Of a stretch of 64,000 nucleotides of DNA, positions 11,699-22,179 are shown one piece after another (position 1 is the first letter of the stretch; each line of letters opens with the position of its first letter). This DNA comes from Aotearoamyces nothofagi. Lineage: Eukaryota > Ascomycota > Leotiomycetes > Leotiales > Tympanidaceae. The stretch lies in contig JADDTR010000007.1 of NCBI GenBank assembly GCA_015345905.1, positions 124,001 through 188,000 on the forward strand. The letters run 5' to 3'. Under the pieces are notes generated by a model. That model was given only the letters and a program-made list of their open reading frames with translations, made no database searches and had not been told where the DNA came from. The position numbers and the translations under genes were made by a program.

Positions 11699-12993
11699 TT
11701 AATGTGCCTGCACAGCTGCGACCTGCGGTTCGATGCTCGAGGCATCGGCCTCCGATTCACCGCTTGATAGACCAGCCGTTCCTGTCTTCGCCTCTCTCTC
11801 TCGTCTCTCCCGTTCCTGATCTGCCCTGATGGACTTCAACTGCTCCGGATACCACCTCTCCCCCACGTCGGGGTGGCTCTTGATCCTATTCATCAGCGTC
11901 GCCTCGCCCAGATGCCTGTATTTGCCCTTCTTGAACGTGAATTCCACGTCGTCCAGCCTTCCTCCATTTCTCCGGACAATCCTGTCTCTTAATTCCTTGA
12001 CTTCTTCGGGCACGGCCATGCTTTCGAACTCGGCATCGTAGCTCACGCCCTGGAAGAAGGGGATCGAGAAGCGCGCGCCTGTTCCTGGCGCGGGGGAGAG
12101 GACCCGATGTGTGGTTGAGGCGCACACTCCCTGGGTCAAGGCTTCCATGCCTTGCCCGATCGCGACCACGAGGGTGCCGTCGATGGGTGGACAGTCGATC
12201 CATTCGCCTTTGGTGTTCTGGACTTGTAGCCCCTTGTGGCTGCTCGCCTGCAGCAGGTAGCTCGACAGCATGCTATCTTTATGCGGCCCCACACCCTGGC
12301 CCTGGCCGCCGAGTCCGAGTTCTTGTAAATCGGGGTACTTGACAATCTTCAGCTTGTGCTGCTGATCAGCATCGAAATAGGATGCGAAGGCATCCCGAGG
12401 CAGGCCGATAGCTTCGGCGATCAGCGAGGTGAAGAACATGGATACGGCGCCCATGCGCGTCATGTACTCGCTGAATACGGGACGGAAGTCGGGGAGGTGC
12501 GAAGGGGAGGGCCAGGGGGTGGGTGCTAGCAGATTGTGGTATAATGGTTGGTCTGGGGTGGGTACGGGATGGTCGGTGGAGAGATCGATCTGTTCACGGT
12601 GGTCGGTTTCGTGTGCAGTGATTTCGGCATCAAGGCGAGAGTAGCCAAGGAATGAAGGAACAGTCTTCATTTCGATTTTCAGTCTGTGATAGTGTTAGTT
12701 CACGAGTTGATAGAGTTGTAGGATCGCAATCGTATAACCTAAGAGGGGACTGAGAAAATCCCTGCAAATGATGCTTAGGCGGGATCTTACTTCTCTTCTA
12801 TAGGCAAATCAAAGAATGCTATCCCCTCCTCCTTAACTCTCCGAGTTAGCTCATCTGGGATGCCAAAGTTTTTGATATACAAGAAGCCGACTTCGAGGAG
12901 GATATGCCGCAGCTCATTGAGAAGTGCAGGCTTCGTCTCCGGATTTCGGGCCAGGGAGAGGTCTAGTATAGGGATGGAGCTGAAGGACGACAT
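11699..12993 (-). CDS. 2-oxoglutarate/Fe(II)-dependent oxygenase, isopenicillin N synthase-like
   Basis: Predicted soluble non-haem iron dioxygenase; substrate unknown. Exons 12993..12791 and 12683..11699 join in phase (donor GTAAGA, acceptor CAG, 107-nt intron) to give 395 residues. N-terminal DIOX_N region: IPILDLS, VGFLYIKNFGIP, IAFFDLPIEEK. The double-stranded beta-helix core keeps the iron ligands: HKD near residue 206 and the distal His in STTHRV near 262, with the 2-oxoglutarate-binding Arg in ARFSIPFF. I prefer the ATG at 12993 (MSSFSSIPILDLS) over an in-frame ATG at 13026, which adds unlike hydrophobic residues. No biosynthetic cluster surrounds it, so a metabolic role cannot be read from context. 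Confidence 0.87.
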
Positions 12994-13424
12994 TTCAACA
13001 TATAAGGGAAATTCAAAGAGGAACAAAAGATGATGCTATTAGGGTGGGAAATCGTAACATGTACTTGGATTGTACAAGGCTTTATCTCTCATGGTGTGGG
13101 GAATATCAGATTGCGTGATGGATCTTATCAGCACGTGATAAGCCCTGTGCGCAGCCTTACAGAGGCACTGGTATTAGAAAGTAGAGTAGAAATCTAAAAC
13201 ATACAACCGGGACTGGAGTCGAACTGGAGCTCAACCGGCGCTAGAAACTGGACTGTGACGGTATCATTCCTTCCAACAATTCTTCTATGAAAGACTGAAA
13301 GATCTCTCCCAATTGCGCCTGTCGCTGGATGTCCTCGCTGAGTGCGATTTTCTCATCTATTTTGTACTTCCGTCTAACCAACCATGCAACTCTATCCCCC
13401 AACTCCTAGTTCTATCCGCTCTAT
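12994..13424. other. Intergenic region
   Basis: 431 bp upstream of the oxygenase and downstream of the small zinc-finger gene, both on the minus strand. I see no gene or repeat. Confidence 0.4.
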
Positions 13425-13835
13425 TTATACGACCACGAATGAAGGGAAGCAGTCGGCAAGAGTCTTGCTGTGCTTGTTCGCCGCATGTTCCGTAAGTCTG
13501 TACATAAAGTCTCAGCCTCGTCCTCTCTCAAACACACACCTTCTCGGCCGTATGTACTTACGCAGGGGCGCGCGTCGTCTTTAAGAAAGTCGACTTGCAG
13601 ACCTGGCACTGGATGTCTTTCGCGCTCTCGTTCTAGAAGAAATAGATCAGTATGGGTTGTGCATGGCGACTTGAGAAAACCTGGCGAGGAAGACGTACGA
13701 CTTTCAGTTGCGACTTTGCGACTTTGGTGTCTTTGGCGTTGCGCTCACGCTTCGATGCTGCTTTGGCTCCCTAAACTCTGTTAGAATTGGAGACACCTGC
13801 GTGGATCCAGAGCGACCTACGTTGCCGCTACCCAT
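13425..13835 (-). CDS. Small C2H2-type zinc-finger protein (4F5/At2g23090-like), 76 aa
   Basis: Four exons, 13835..13821, 13770..13699, 13632..13562 and 13497..13425, all join in phase with GT-AG introns (50, 66 and 64 nt) and give 76 residues. The first exon is only 15 nt (MGSGN). Seen: GAKAASKRERNAKDTKVAKS, the basic 4F5-like N-terminus; then IQCQVCKSTFLKTTRAPALT and EHAANKHSKT, a CxxC...HxxxxxH finger; then ADCFPSF. The family is conserved from plants to fungi and its role is poorly defined. Every part matches the family pattern, so I am confident in the splicing although no exon is long enough to stand out. Divergent from the HhH gene. Confidence 0.88.
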
Positions 13836-14103
13836 GGCTGCGACTGTAGATGCTGTGGTAGAAAGTGTTTGGAGTTGTGGTAAAGAATTTTGGGGAGAAA
13901 GAAATTCCCACAATCAGTCCAGTCGGCCTTATCCGAGAGATCCCAGCCACCGTTCACGGCCTAAATTTAGTGCCCACTAAGACGCTCCACGTGCTTTTGC
14001 GCTGAAGAGCCTATGATTTGAGGCATAACATCAATTCAACCTCGTCACGTTTGAGCCATTATGACTTGCCTATGACACTCTGAAGCTGAAGTTGGCAATA
14101 CAA

Positions 14104-15378
14104 ATGATGTTGTCAGCGGCTACTATAACAAGGGAAGAATTTAAACAGATTTTATCTCGTTATTCTCCATTGATTAAGATTATTTCAGCTTCTAAATCGG
14201 GTAAGTACTTGACGTATCCTTTCTGCCCCGCTCTGTACATTGAGATTGGAAGAGCGTTGGATTGAATAAAGTGAAGGACCTTTTTTTTGTTGAAGATTTG
14301 CTTCTAATCGAGCAAGTAGGGAATGGGGACAAACAAACTCTTGAGGAATTGGACAAGTTCCGCTTTGATACTGCGCCTTCGAAATATAAACTACACGCAA
14401 CAGAGAAGGAGGCCCCAGTTCCGTTGGCAAAAGATGATATCATCCGGCTGGTCTCATGGAAGCTGTAGGTTTAATCTATTTGCTCTATAAGGATGAATGA
14501 TTCAGAACTTATTGGGAAGACTGTATTAAATTGTCCAAAGCTGTTGTCTTCGAGATTTATACATCATGTCACCTGGCTTAGAGTTATATCCTTTTCCTCC
14601 CTTTACTTCTTCTTCTTTTTCTTCATAAAACTCTTTATTCAATCTAATAAGCTTTAGTAAACATGGCAAATTCCGCCCCAACCTCCTAAAACTCGCCCAG
14701 TCCAACTCCGAAGACTCTATCAAGTCTATTACAGAAGCCGCCTTCAACACCTACTCAAAAGACAAAGGCGCCCCCGTTCCCACCATCAAAACTCTCGCTA
14801 CACTCAAAGGTATCGGCCCCGCAACCGCCTCCCTCCTTCTCTCCGTCCATGACCCCACCAGTGTTGTCTTCTTCAGTGATGAAGCCTTCCAATGGATCTG
14901 CTGCTCCGGTAAACCTGCGACTATAAAATACACCTTCAAAGAATACGAAGGCCTCGTAGCAAAGAGCCGAGCAGTCATCACACGCCTAGGCGTCGACGCC
15001 CTTGACGTCGAAAAAGTCGCCTTCGTGCTTATTCGCGAGTCTACCGCCCCGGCTCCACCTCTCCCTGCTGATCATCCTACTCCTAGCTCTACTAAAGCCA
15101 TCAGTAAACCCACAGCAGAAGAACTCCTCAGATTAGCGCCAGCGCCAGAAGAAGAGCTGCAGTCGAACGTAGAGGAGGGCATACTGAAAGGCCAGAAGGC
15201 GCGGCCGAAACAGAAATTAAAACCGCAGCCGAGACTGGAGAAGGCCGGGACTGTTAGTCCGCCGCCGGTGAGTGGGGGAGGACAGGTACGGAAGAAGAGG
15301 AAGGGGAGCAGCAACGAGGTGGTTAAGAGGCCCTCAGAGCCTCCTGCGAAGCGGCCGAGGAGAGGCAAGGAAGATTGA
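14104..15378 (+). CDS. Uncharacterised fungal protein with a helix-hairpin-helix (HhH-GPD-like) core
   Basis: Exons 14104-14200, 14320-14464 and 14658-15378 join in phase to give about 320 residues; ATG ATG at 14104/14107 leaves a one-residue choice. Exon 2 reads QTLEELDKFRFDTAPSKY and IIRLVSWKL, continuing into KHGKFRPNLLKLAQSNSE in exon 3. Near residues 130-150 is TIKTLATLKGIGPATASLLL, a hairpin of the type that contacts the DNA backbone in HhH-GPD base-excision glycosylases. I cannot point to a convincing catalytic Lys/Asp pair, so glycosylase activity is not claimed. The tail is low-complexity and basic, ending in KRPRRGKED, a likely nuclear signal. Intron 2 is 193 nt and pyrimidine-rich. 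Confidence 0.8.
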
Positions 15379-15679
15379 CACTCATAGATGTATCGTTTTT
15401 ATTCGGCGACTTTCGTGAGCGGATGGCCAGCAGAGGACTAGAGGTAGGACAGATTGACTCTATAAAAGGAATTGAAACATTTGTGGCAAAATATACAGCT
15501 GCTGTCACTAGATGAAGACCAATTTATCGCATAGTACAATTAATAAGTGGTTGTACAAAGCTCGTCCAAAAAATGTACTTTTACTGCTCTACATAGACCT
15601 ATATAACAAGCCATAGATCTAAACAGCACAAAACTCCATCGCTATGTAAACCAGTCTAGGGAAAGAGCAACATAATCCA
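15379..15679. other. Convergent 3' intergenic region
   Basis: 301 bp between the stops of the HhH gene (+) and UTP17 (-). AT-rich; no gene or repeat seen. Confidence 0.4.
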
Positions 15680-18600
15680 CTACACCGCCTGCGCAAGAGG
15701 TCTACTCGAAAACAGTCGCGCTACCTGGTAAAACAACTCCTCGATCGGGGGCAGGGCAAATGACGGTCCGATATCGAAGATGTTCGTCAACTGCTGCTGT
15801 GATACAACCGGCGGTCCATCCTCGCCGACATCTGGCTCTAGGATATCCGCCGTGGCCAAGTCCTCGTCCATTTCTTCGTCGTCATCTTGGGCCTCTTCAG
15901 TCTCCTGCATAAGATCAACCGCTGGCTCCTCTGCCTTGGAATCAAGTCTTAGATCGACCATTGGCTGTGCTGTAGCAGTAACAGTTTGACTCGCTTTAGG
16001 GCTTATTGTTGTGATCTCAGCAGCCGTGTCCAGAACGACGTATCCCGGTGAGCCAATAGCTGGGACTATGGCTGTCGCTAGATATGGTAGTTTTTGAGTG
16101 AGGATAGGAGCCGTGCGCTTTGGGTCGAAAATGGCAATCTCACTATATGCTCCCGACATTGAACCGACGGCCAGCTTCTCTTCCGTCTTCCATTCTCTCC
16201 TGCATGGCAGAGCCAGGGCAAATGTACGGCTGTTTCTATCAACAGCTAGATGCATCATTTCGACCTTTTGTTCTAGAGATAGCACTGTCTTGACGTTACC
16301 GAGAGCAATGCCGTATTGGAGTTCATCTAGAACTAGATCATAGACTCTTAAGTCGTCCGAAAGAATGACTAAGTATTGTGCAAGTAATGCTATCTTCAAT
16401 ATGTCACCTCGGTAGAGAGTAGGTCTCGAAGATCGAACCAAGCCGGTGAATGGGTCGATCATATGAATGAGGCCATCCTGACTCCCATTGATCGCTGCGG
16501 CGAGAATTGATCCATCATCAGAAAATGCAACACAGCCATGTTCTGGGCGTTGCTGACCAAAGGTACCAGCACCGAAGGGATCTTGGGCCATTGCGACTTT
16601 GCCTAGGGAGACACTTTGCTGGCAAGTCCAGTTGCAGAGTGGCTCACCATCCTTTCCTCGAACGACAACACCATCGCGTGTTCTCTTCCGTGGTCGCCAA
16701 ATACGAGCCATACCATCCTCTCCCACAGTGGAGAAGCACAAGGAAATTGGATTTACCGCAAGATCTAGGACCCTTCCAGCTCCATAGTTCTCAGGAGCCA
16801 TTGCATGGGGAGCGTCGACACGTGAAACTAGCTCCCAGATTTCTGTACCCTTATTCCATTGCCAGAACTTCAGATACACTTCACGTCGTCGACGTTGCTC
16901 GTCTTCAAGATCTGTACTTGAGTGGCTCAAGAATTCAACATCACGGCGCGGAGGCAGCCATTCGTCAACAGTTGCCAACCAAGCACCATCGTGACTAATT
17001 TGCATATGAGTAATGCGGGGTTCGGATATCTTATGGGCGTTAGGAGCAATGTTTTTGTTCGTGGTATTGGTTCTGGTTAAGGCTTGGCGAGAGAAATTGT
17101 AAAAAGAGGCAATGTCGAAGGTCTGTAAGTACGGTGCGCTGAGTACCACTTTAGACCAAGGATCAACTTCTTGAACTTCGCCAACGGCCAAAAGAAGACG
17201 AGAGGGCAAAGCGGGGTTTACCAGCGCGGGAGTTCGCTGGACAAGCGGCTTTTCACGCCCTTCATCAAGAAGTCTTGAGACGCGGGAGTCCAGAGATTGA
17301 GTAGTTGCAATCACTTGAGCTTGGATTCCAGCAATGTTTGCTGTAGGTTCCAGTTCCGACGTGGAGAGAATCATGGTAGAATTGTCAGCCAGACGAATAG
17401 CGTAAGATGAACCGGTTGGAGAGACCACAATATTCTCAACGGCTGCAGATAGATGGGGCAAGTATTGCGATTTTCCGCTATCAAGTTGCCATAACACCAT
17501 CACCGTTTCGCTGCCTCCAGAAATAATGTAGTTGCCTATTACGAGTTAGAAGAGCCTCAAGAGAACAACACAGAGACCTACCATCTAAGGACCACTTCAC
17601 TGCTGGCACCGCTTTTCGATGCCAATGTAATTTCCTTGGCAACAGGCTAATTGGAGGCTGGCCATCAGTCGATGCAGTCTGTGATCGAATGAGTTTTCCC
17701 AGAAGGTCGTGATGTACAAATATGGCGCCCTTCACATCTCCAACCACGACATCTACAACACCAATCTTTTCCAGCTTTGCCTTCTTAGTTCCAGGAACCT
17801 GAGGTCTCTGGGAAACTCGAACATCCATAGATGAGATAAAATCAGAAGATTCAAATATCCGGAACTCGTATCTGATCTTATCTATGGTGTCGAAGTCTGA
17901 GGATCGAAGCCCGCCTATTAAGACCCTCTGTTCGGATGCTCCGACAATAACATTGCCTTCGCTAGCTGTCTTAAGGATTTGGATCGGTTGGGTAGACGTA
18001 TATATGGTTCGTGCAACTGTAGCAATAGGATTTCCCGGAGCTGTCAGTTCATGGGCTGTTATTCTCCAGCCGCCGTCTCGTCGCTCCTCAGTAGTGAACA
18101 CTACATCTCTTCTCCTGCCAGCAGAGTTCATAGATGCTACAGTCATGTGTATGATGCCCATAGATGACGTCGTCCAGAACTGCTCCGCGCCTGCTCCTGA
18201 CGTCCAGTCAATATGGTAGACTGCGCCGTCCGAGCAGGCAACCCAGATCATGTTGGTGTCTATTTTGGACAGTGCATAGGCCACAATGCGCACACTTGGT
18301 TGTCGTGTTGCGTCTATCTTGAGCTGTATTGAGCGATTCAGGAGGGAGTCTGCAGTGGAGTATACTCGAATTGATTTCCTATGAGCGACAATGAGATACC
18401 TATGATCACGTTAGCCATAATTCCACAAAGCCATCTATAATCTTACTTCTCATCCCCCGCAAAGACGGGATCAACATTTATCATACGTCCTCCAATCGAT
18501 TCTGAAATTTTCCATTGGGGGGTTTTGGACTTTGCTTGTTTCCCAAGAGCTTTGGAAACCGAGGCTTGATTTACATATTCCTCGAAATCTTCTGCATCAG

Positions 18601-18820
18601 AAGAATCCGCATCCCCATCGCCATTCATGCCATCGCCGTTAATGGCAGTAACAGTAGCAAGCTGATGTTGTGTTTTGGGAGACCCAAAGGCTGCACCCCA
18701 GCCGATCTTAGACTCGTCGATAACTGGCGCAGAATCTAAAGGTATTTTGGCCGATTTAGCTCTCTTCAGGCCTTCTATGACCTCAGTCGGACCTCTTTTG
18801 CGCTTCAGAACAGAAGCCAT
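15680..18820 (-). CDS. UTP17: U3 snoRNP / small-subunit processome WD40 protein UTP17 (NAN1)
   Basis: Member of the t-UTP/UTP-A subcomplex, needed for pre-18S rRNA processing and linked to rDNA transcription. Exons 18820..18447, 18399..17582 and 17535..15680 join in phase to give 1015 residues, somewhat longer than yeast Nan1 (about 900). I start at MASVLKRKRGPTE; an upstream in-frame ATG at 18859 adds 13 unlike residues. WD-type blades recur: VPAVKWSLDGR, IISGGSETVMVLWQLDSGKS, ISLCFSTVGEDGMARIWRPR, VAFSDDGSILAAAINGSQDG. The C-terminus has an acidic Asp/Glu run then FDIGPSFALPPIEELFYQVA, as in this family. Head-to-head with RPB10. Confidence 0.9.
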
Positions 18821-19058
18821 ATTGTTGTCAGAGACCGTCTGTGGTTTGACGTGGTACACTGCAGTCGGTGTGCATATAAATCACTGGCGAAAAGCAGAAA
18901 TTAATTTTGACGCTAAGATTGTAAGATAGTGAAAAGTTCACCCAACCACCGACAACCCGAGATCCTCAGCATTCTCAACTCTACCGTGACGTCGCAAATA
19001 TTTTGGCCTTGACTTGAGAGACCGGTACCATCCGTCTTGTCTTCGATCTAGAGTCACT
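18821..19058. promoter_or_regulatory. Bidirectional promoter UTP17 / RPB10
   Basis: Only 238 bp separate the two start codons. The sequence includes TGACGTCG at 18987-18994, one base off the CRE/ATF palindrome TGACGTCA, and GTTTGACGTGG near 18842-18852 as a second TGACG core. A TATAAA lies near 18875. Shared regulation of two growth-linked genes is an inference. Confidence 0.5.
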
Positions 19059-19448
19059 ATGATTATTCCTGTGCGCTGCTTCTCGTGTGGCAAGGTAAGA
19101 AGCTCCTACGCCTCGAGTCTCACGTAAACTGACGATGACATAGGTTGTCGGTGATCTATGGGAGAGCTATGTTAAGCTTCTTGCAGATGGAACGAAGGAG
19201 GGGTTAGTCTACTACCATTACATCTCAATATAGGCATTCAACTAATATGCGCGGAATAGTGACGCGATGGACCAACTAGGTTGCAAACGATACTGCTGCC
19301 GCCGTATGGTCATGACCCACGTTGACCTGATCGAAAAGCTTTTGAAGTAAGCCATTTATCACGCAGACCTGTGGCACCATCAGAGACTAACTTCCTGGAT
19401 AGATACAACCCTGCGGAGCGTGATGTTAAGAAGGCAGCGTTCGACTAA
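19059..19448 (+). CDS. RPB10: RNA polymerases I, II and III subunit RPABC5 (Rpb10)
   Basis: Small zinc-binding subunit shared by all three nuclear RNA polymerases. Exons 19059-19094, 19144-19202, 19260-19346 and 19403-19448 join in phase to 75 residues. Seen: [40 protein letters not shown] and YNPAERD. The four zinc ligands (CFSC near residues 7-10 and CC in RYCCRR) are present. Introns are 49, 57 and 56 nt with standard borders. The near-invariant sequence makes both identity and splicing secure. Confidence 0.97.
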
Positions 19449-22179
19449 AAAATTATATTTGGTACAGGGCGTTCATCAGGACCGTGGGAAGGATATTATG
19501 CATAGCTTGCAAGGCGTATTTTTGGGCATCGACAGGCGTGAACAGAGGGCATATGGAATAGCAGACAAGAATTAAAGGTTTTGCACCGCCATGACTCCTT
19601 CGTCGTGTTGTATTCTTCTGCCGTCCTCATTAACCGACACGATATTTTCCAACACTCCTGCCGGAATTTGCTTAAGCTGAGTATTTGCTCAGTCTCCACA
19701 TGATCAGTGCCGCGAAGGATGGCAATAAAGGCGTCAGTGCGGTTAGCAAATAGTTGGTTTCGCGCATGCTCTATGCCCTTGTGTGGAGAAAACAGACAAC
19801 GTATATACCAGATATGGCAGTGTCAAAGCCCTTATACGATGGATGTGGTGTCGCCTGCGGCGTCAAGTGGCTCGGCGGCTCTTCTAACAAGGCTTACCCA
19901 GTATCCCAAGAGTTAACTAGCTTATCTTCCTTACCCCAGAGATCCAATGCCGTTAAGAAGCCATGCGAAATGAAGCAATCTGCACTAATGTGGCCAACTG
20001 TCATACACCAGAGGCCGGCCAGACGTGGCTGACATTTCGAAGCTCGGAATAAAAAAGGCAATGCCATCTCTTTTTCTGCAGCTGTAGACACTAACAGGCC
20101 CAGCTATCAGCAATCTACAATCTAAAATCTACACAGCTCTGTGTACAAAGAGTGAAGCAATGCCAATCGAGCCTCCCGGCCTCCACTTTCCCATTCGTAT
20201 AATCGTCCAATGAGGGGAAAGGACATCTGCTATTAAACTACATACCCGAACCGAAGCCCAACATGACCCAACGGGGAACATGCTGGATGCAGCTTACTGT
20301 GCCGTCGTCGTGCCGTGCCTTCACCTCCACAAGACAGCTAACAAGCGTGGCAATGAGTGATGCCTTATGCCTTGGCTTATGAACAGGAAAGGTCGGGCGA
20401 TTGGAGGAGCGGAGAATGAACAATCACCTACCTAGGTATTGAATGTCGAATGTACCGTACAGTACTCGGCAATGGCCAGGATTCAAGACATTCAAGGGAC
20501 ACAATGCTGCCATGTAGACTGATGGAACGTAGGGTAGGATATTCGATATATCATTTTTGCGAGGCCATGCGTAGAATAACGTAGATCGAAATGCCCGATC
20601 ATCAAATATCTCGTGCCGCTGACCCATCATCCACAACATTGGTAGCTCGGCTGGTGTGCAGGCAGCGTAGGGGTTCATGGGAGGTAAATGGTTAATCCCA
20701 AGGAGCGGCTTCAGCCGCGCAGACCGCTTGTGACGCCCAAGCTGCGCTCTCACCGTCGTCTTGTCACATCGCCATTGGGCACGTTGGAGCTGGTGAAGCC
20801 GTAGTGCCGTGCCGCAGGCTGCGTCCAGCGCGTGCCTGTCACATTACCGTCGAAGCATGCATATCTCTAGCGACCTGGCGGACTTCCTGTACTGTACTGT
20901 ACAGCATGGCCCGGGGTCCCTTCAAGGATGGCGATGGACAATCAATGCCATACCGAGGGGGCAAGTCCGCCGGCCGTCGAGCAGACCAGGGAAGGGAGAC
21001 GGAGGGGAAGAGTCCAAGCTTCCAAGCTTGTAGGGCAGCCAGCACATGAGCGGTGCTTTATGGAGAGAAAACCGGGCGAGATGGGCGAGATGGAATAGAT
21101 GGGTGAGATGGACGGGGAGAGAGGGTCGGCGGTAGCAAGGTGCTGACAGGGTGCTGACAGGGTGCCGGCAGGGTGCTGGCAGGGTGTCTGTCGGGTGCTC
21201 GTAGGGCACTCGTAGGGTGCTGGGACAGTAACTCGTAACGACAAGTGCGCTGCTTCAGTACAGCACCGGCAAAGCACAGGGAGAGCACGGGGAGAGCACA
21301 GCACCCGTGGGCCACTGGCCGCTCGAGGCTCTCCTCTGTAAGCGCCGACATGCCTGCCGGGCCATGCAGCCTCGAACCCCTCCAAAACTCGCTGCATCTC
21401 TGACTGGCTCTCTGTCCTGCTCCATTTTCTCGTCTTCCCGACGGAGACGCGCATCTGCCATCGCCACTGGAAGCTGAGATCATGTCGCGGAGCCTGCTGA
21501 GGTCGCTGACGCTGAGGTCGCGGAGGTCGCTGGGCCCGGACGGCTGTCGTTCCTGACCAGACCCGCCTCCACGCCGTTGTGGGCGAGGGTCGAGCACAGC
21601 AGACGTGCCGGGCCGGTGCTCGTTGCTGTTGCTGAGCAAGAGCACGTCCTTCCAGCTTTGCGTCTTCGCGACACGGCTGATGTGCCGTTTGGTACGGATT
21701 CCGTACGTTGCAGGGGCCACCCAGGTCGGGTCAAACGACTGTTGTGCATTTTGGACGAACATACGCCGTACATACAAACATGCATACATCCATAGCTAGG
21801 CTCGTAACGGTCGACGTACGGCACAGCATCTCGCAACAATTGTTGCTCTGTTGCTCTGCTATCAAGCTGCAAGCTTCACCACCACCTAACTAACAGCTCA
21901 CGTCGGTGCAGTACGTGCTGGCCACCACCTACATACAGGCAGCCCTCGCTGTTGGAGGGGCTTCGCAGCTTCACCACGATCAACGCCGCTCCGGCTGTGC
22001 TTCTCGATAGCTCTCAGCTAGGCATCCTCGAGTGCACTCAGCCTTGACGGCCAACACCAACAATTGTTTGCTCTGCACTCGTCTGGAATCCGTTGCGGCG
22101 TTGCCGACTCTTTGCCATAAATCCAAAGCCGTAGCCCCCATTAAGACGGCGTACAATACCCTTTAATTCGCCCACGTTG
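19449..22179. other. Intergenic region without a supported gene
   Basis: 2.7 kb. Several open frames up to 243 codons exist on both strands (for example 21058-21789 minus), but they overlap each other, resemble no family and sit in GC-rich repetitive DNA. 21064-21120 has GGGCGAGAT-type repeats, 21139-21222 an imperfect 11-bp array, and 20888-20903 a TACTG run. The last few hundred bases may be the leader of the gene at 22.2 kb. Confidence 0.5.
21139..21222. repeat. Imperfect 11-bp tandem array (GGTGCTGACAG-like)
   Basis: About seven degenerate copies drifting from GGTGCTGACAG to GGTGCTGGCAG to GGTGCTCGTAG. It creates long spurious open frames on the minus strand. Confidence 0.75.

Noticed and set aside
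21058-21789. 243-codon open frame on the minus strand
   Set aside because: It crosses a tandem array, overlaps rival frames on both strands and has no recognisable domain.
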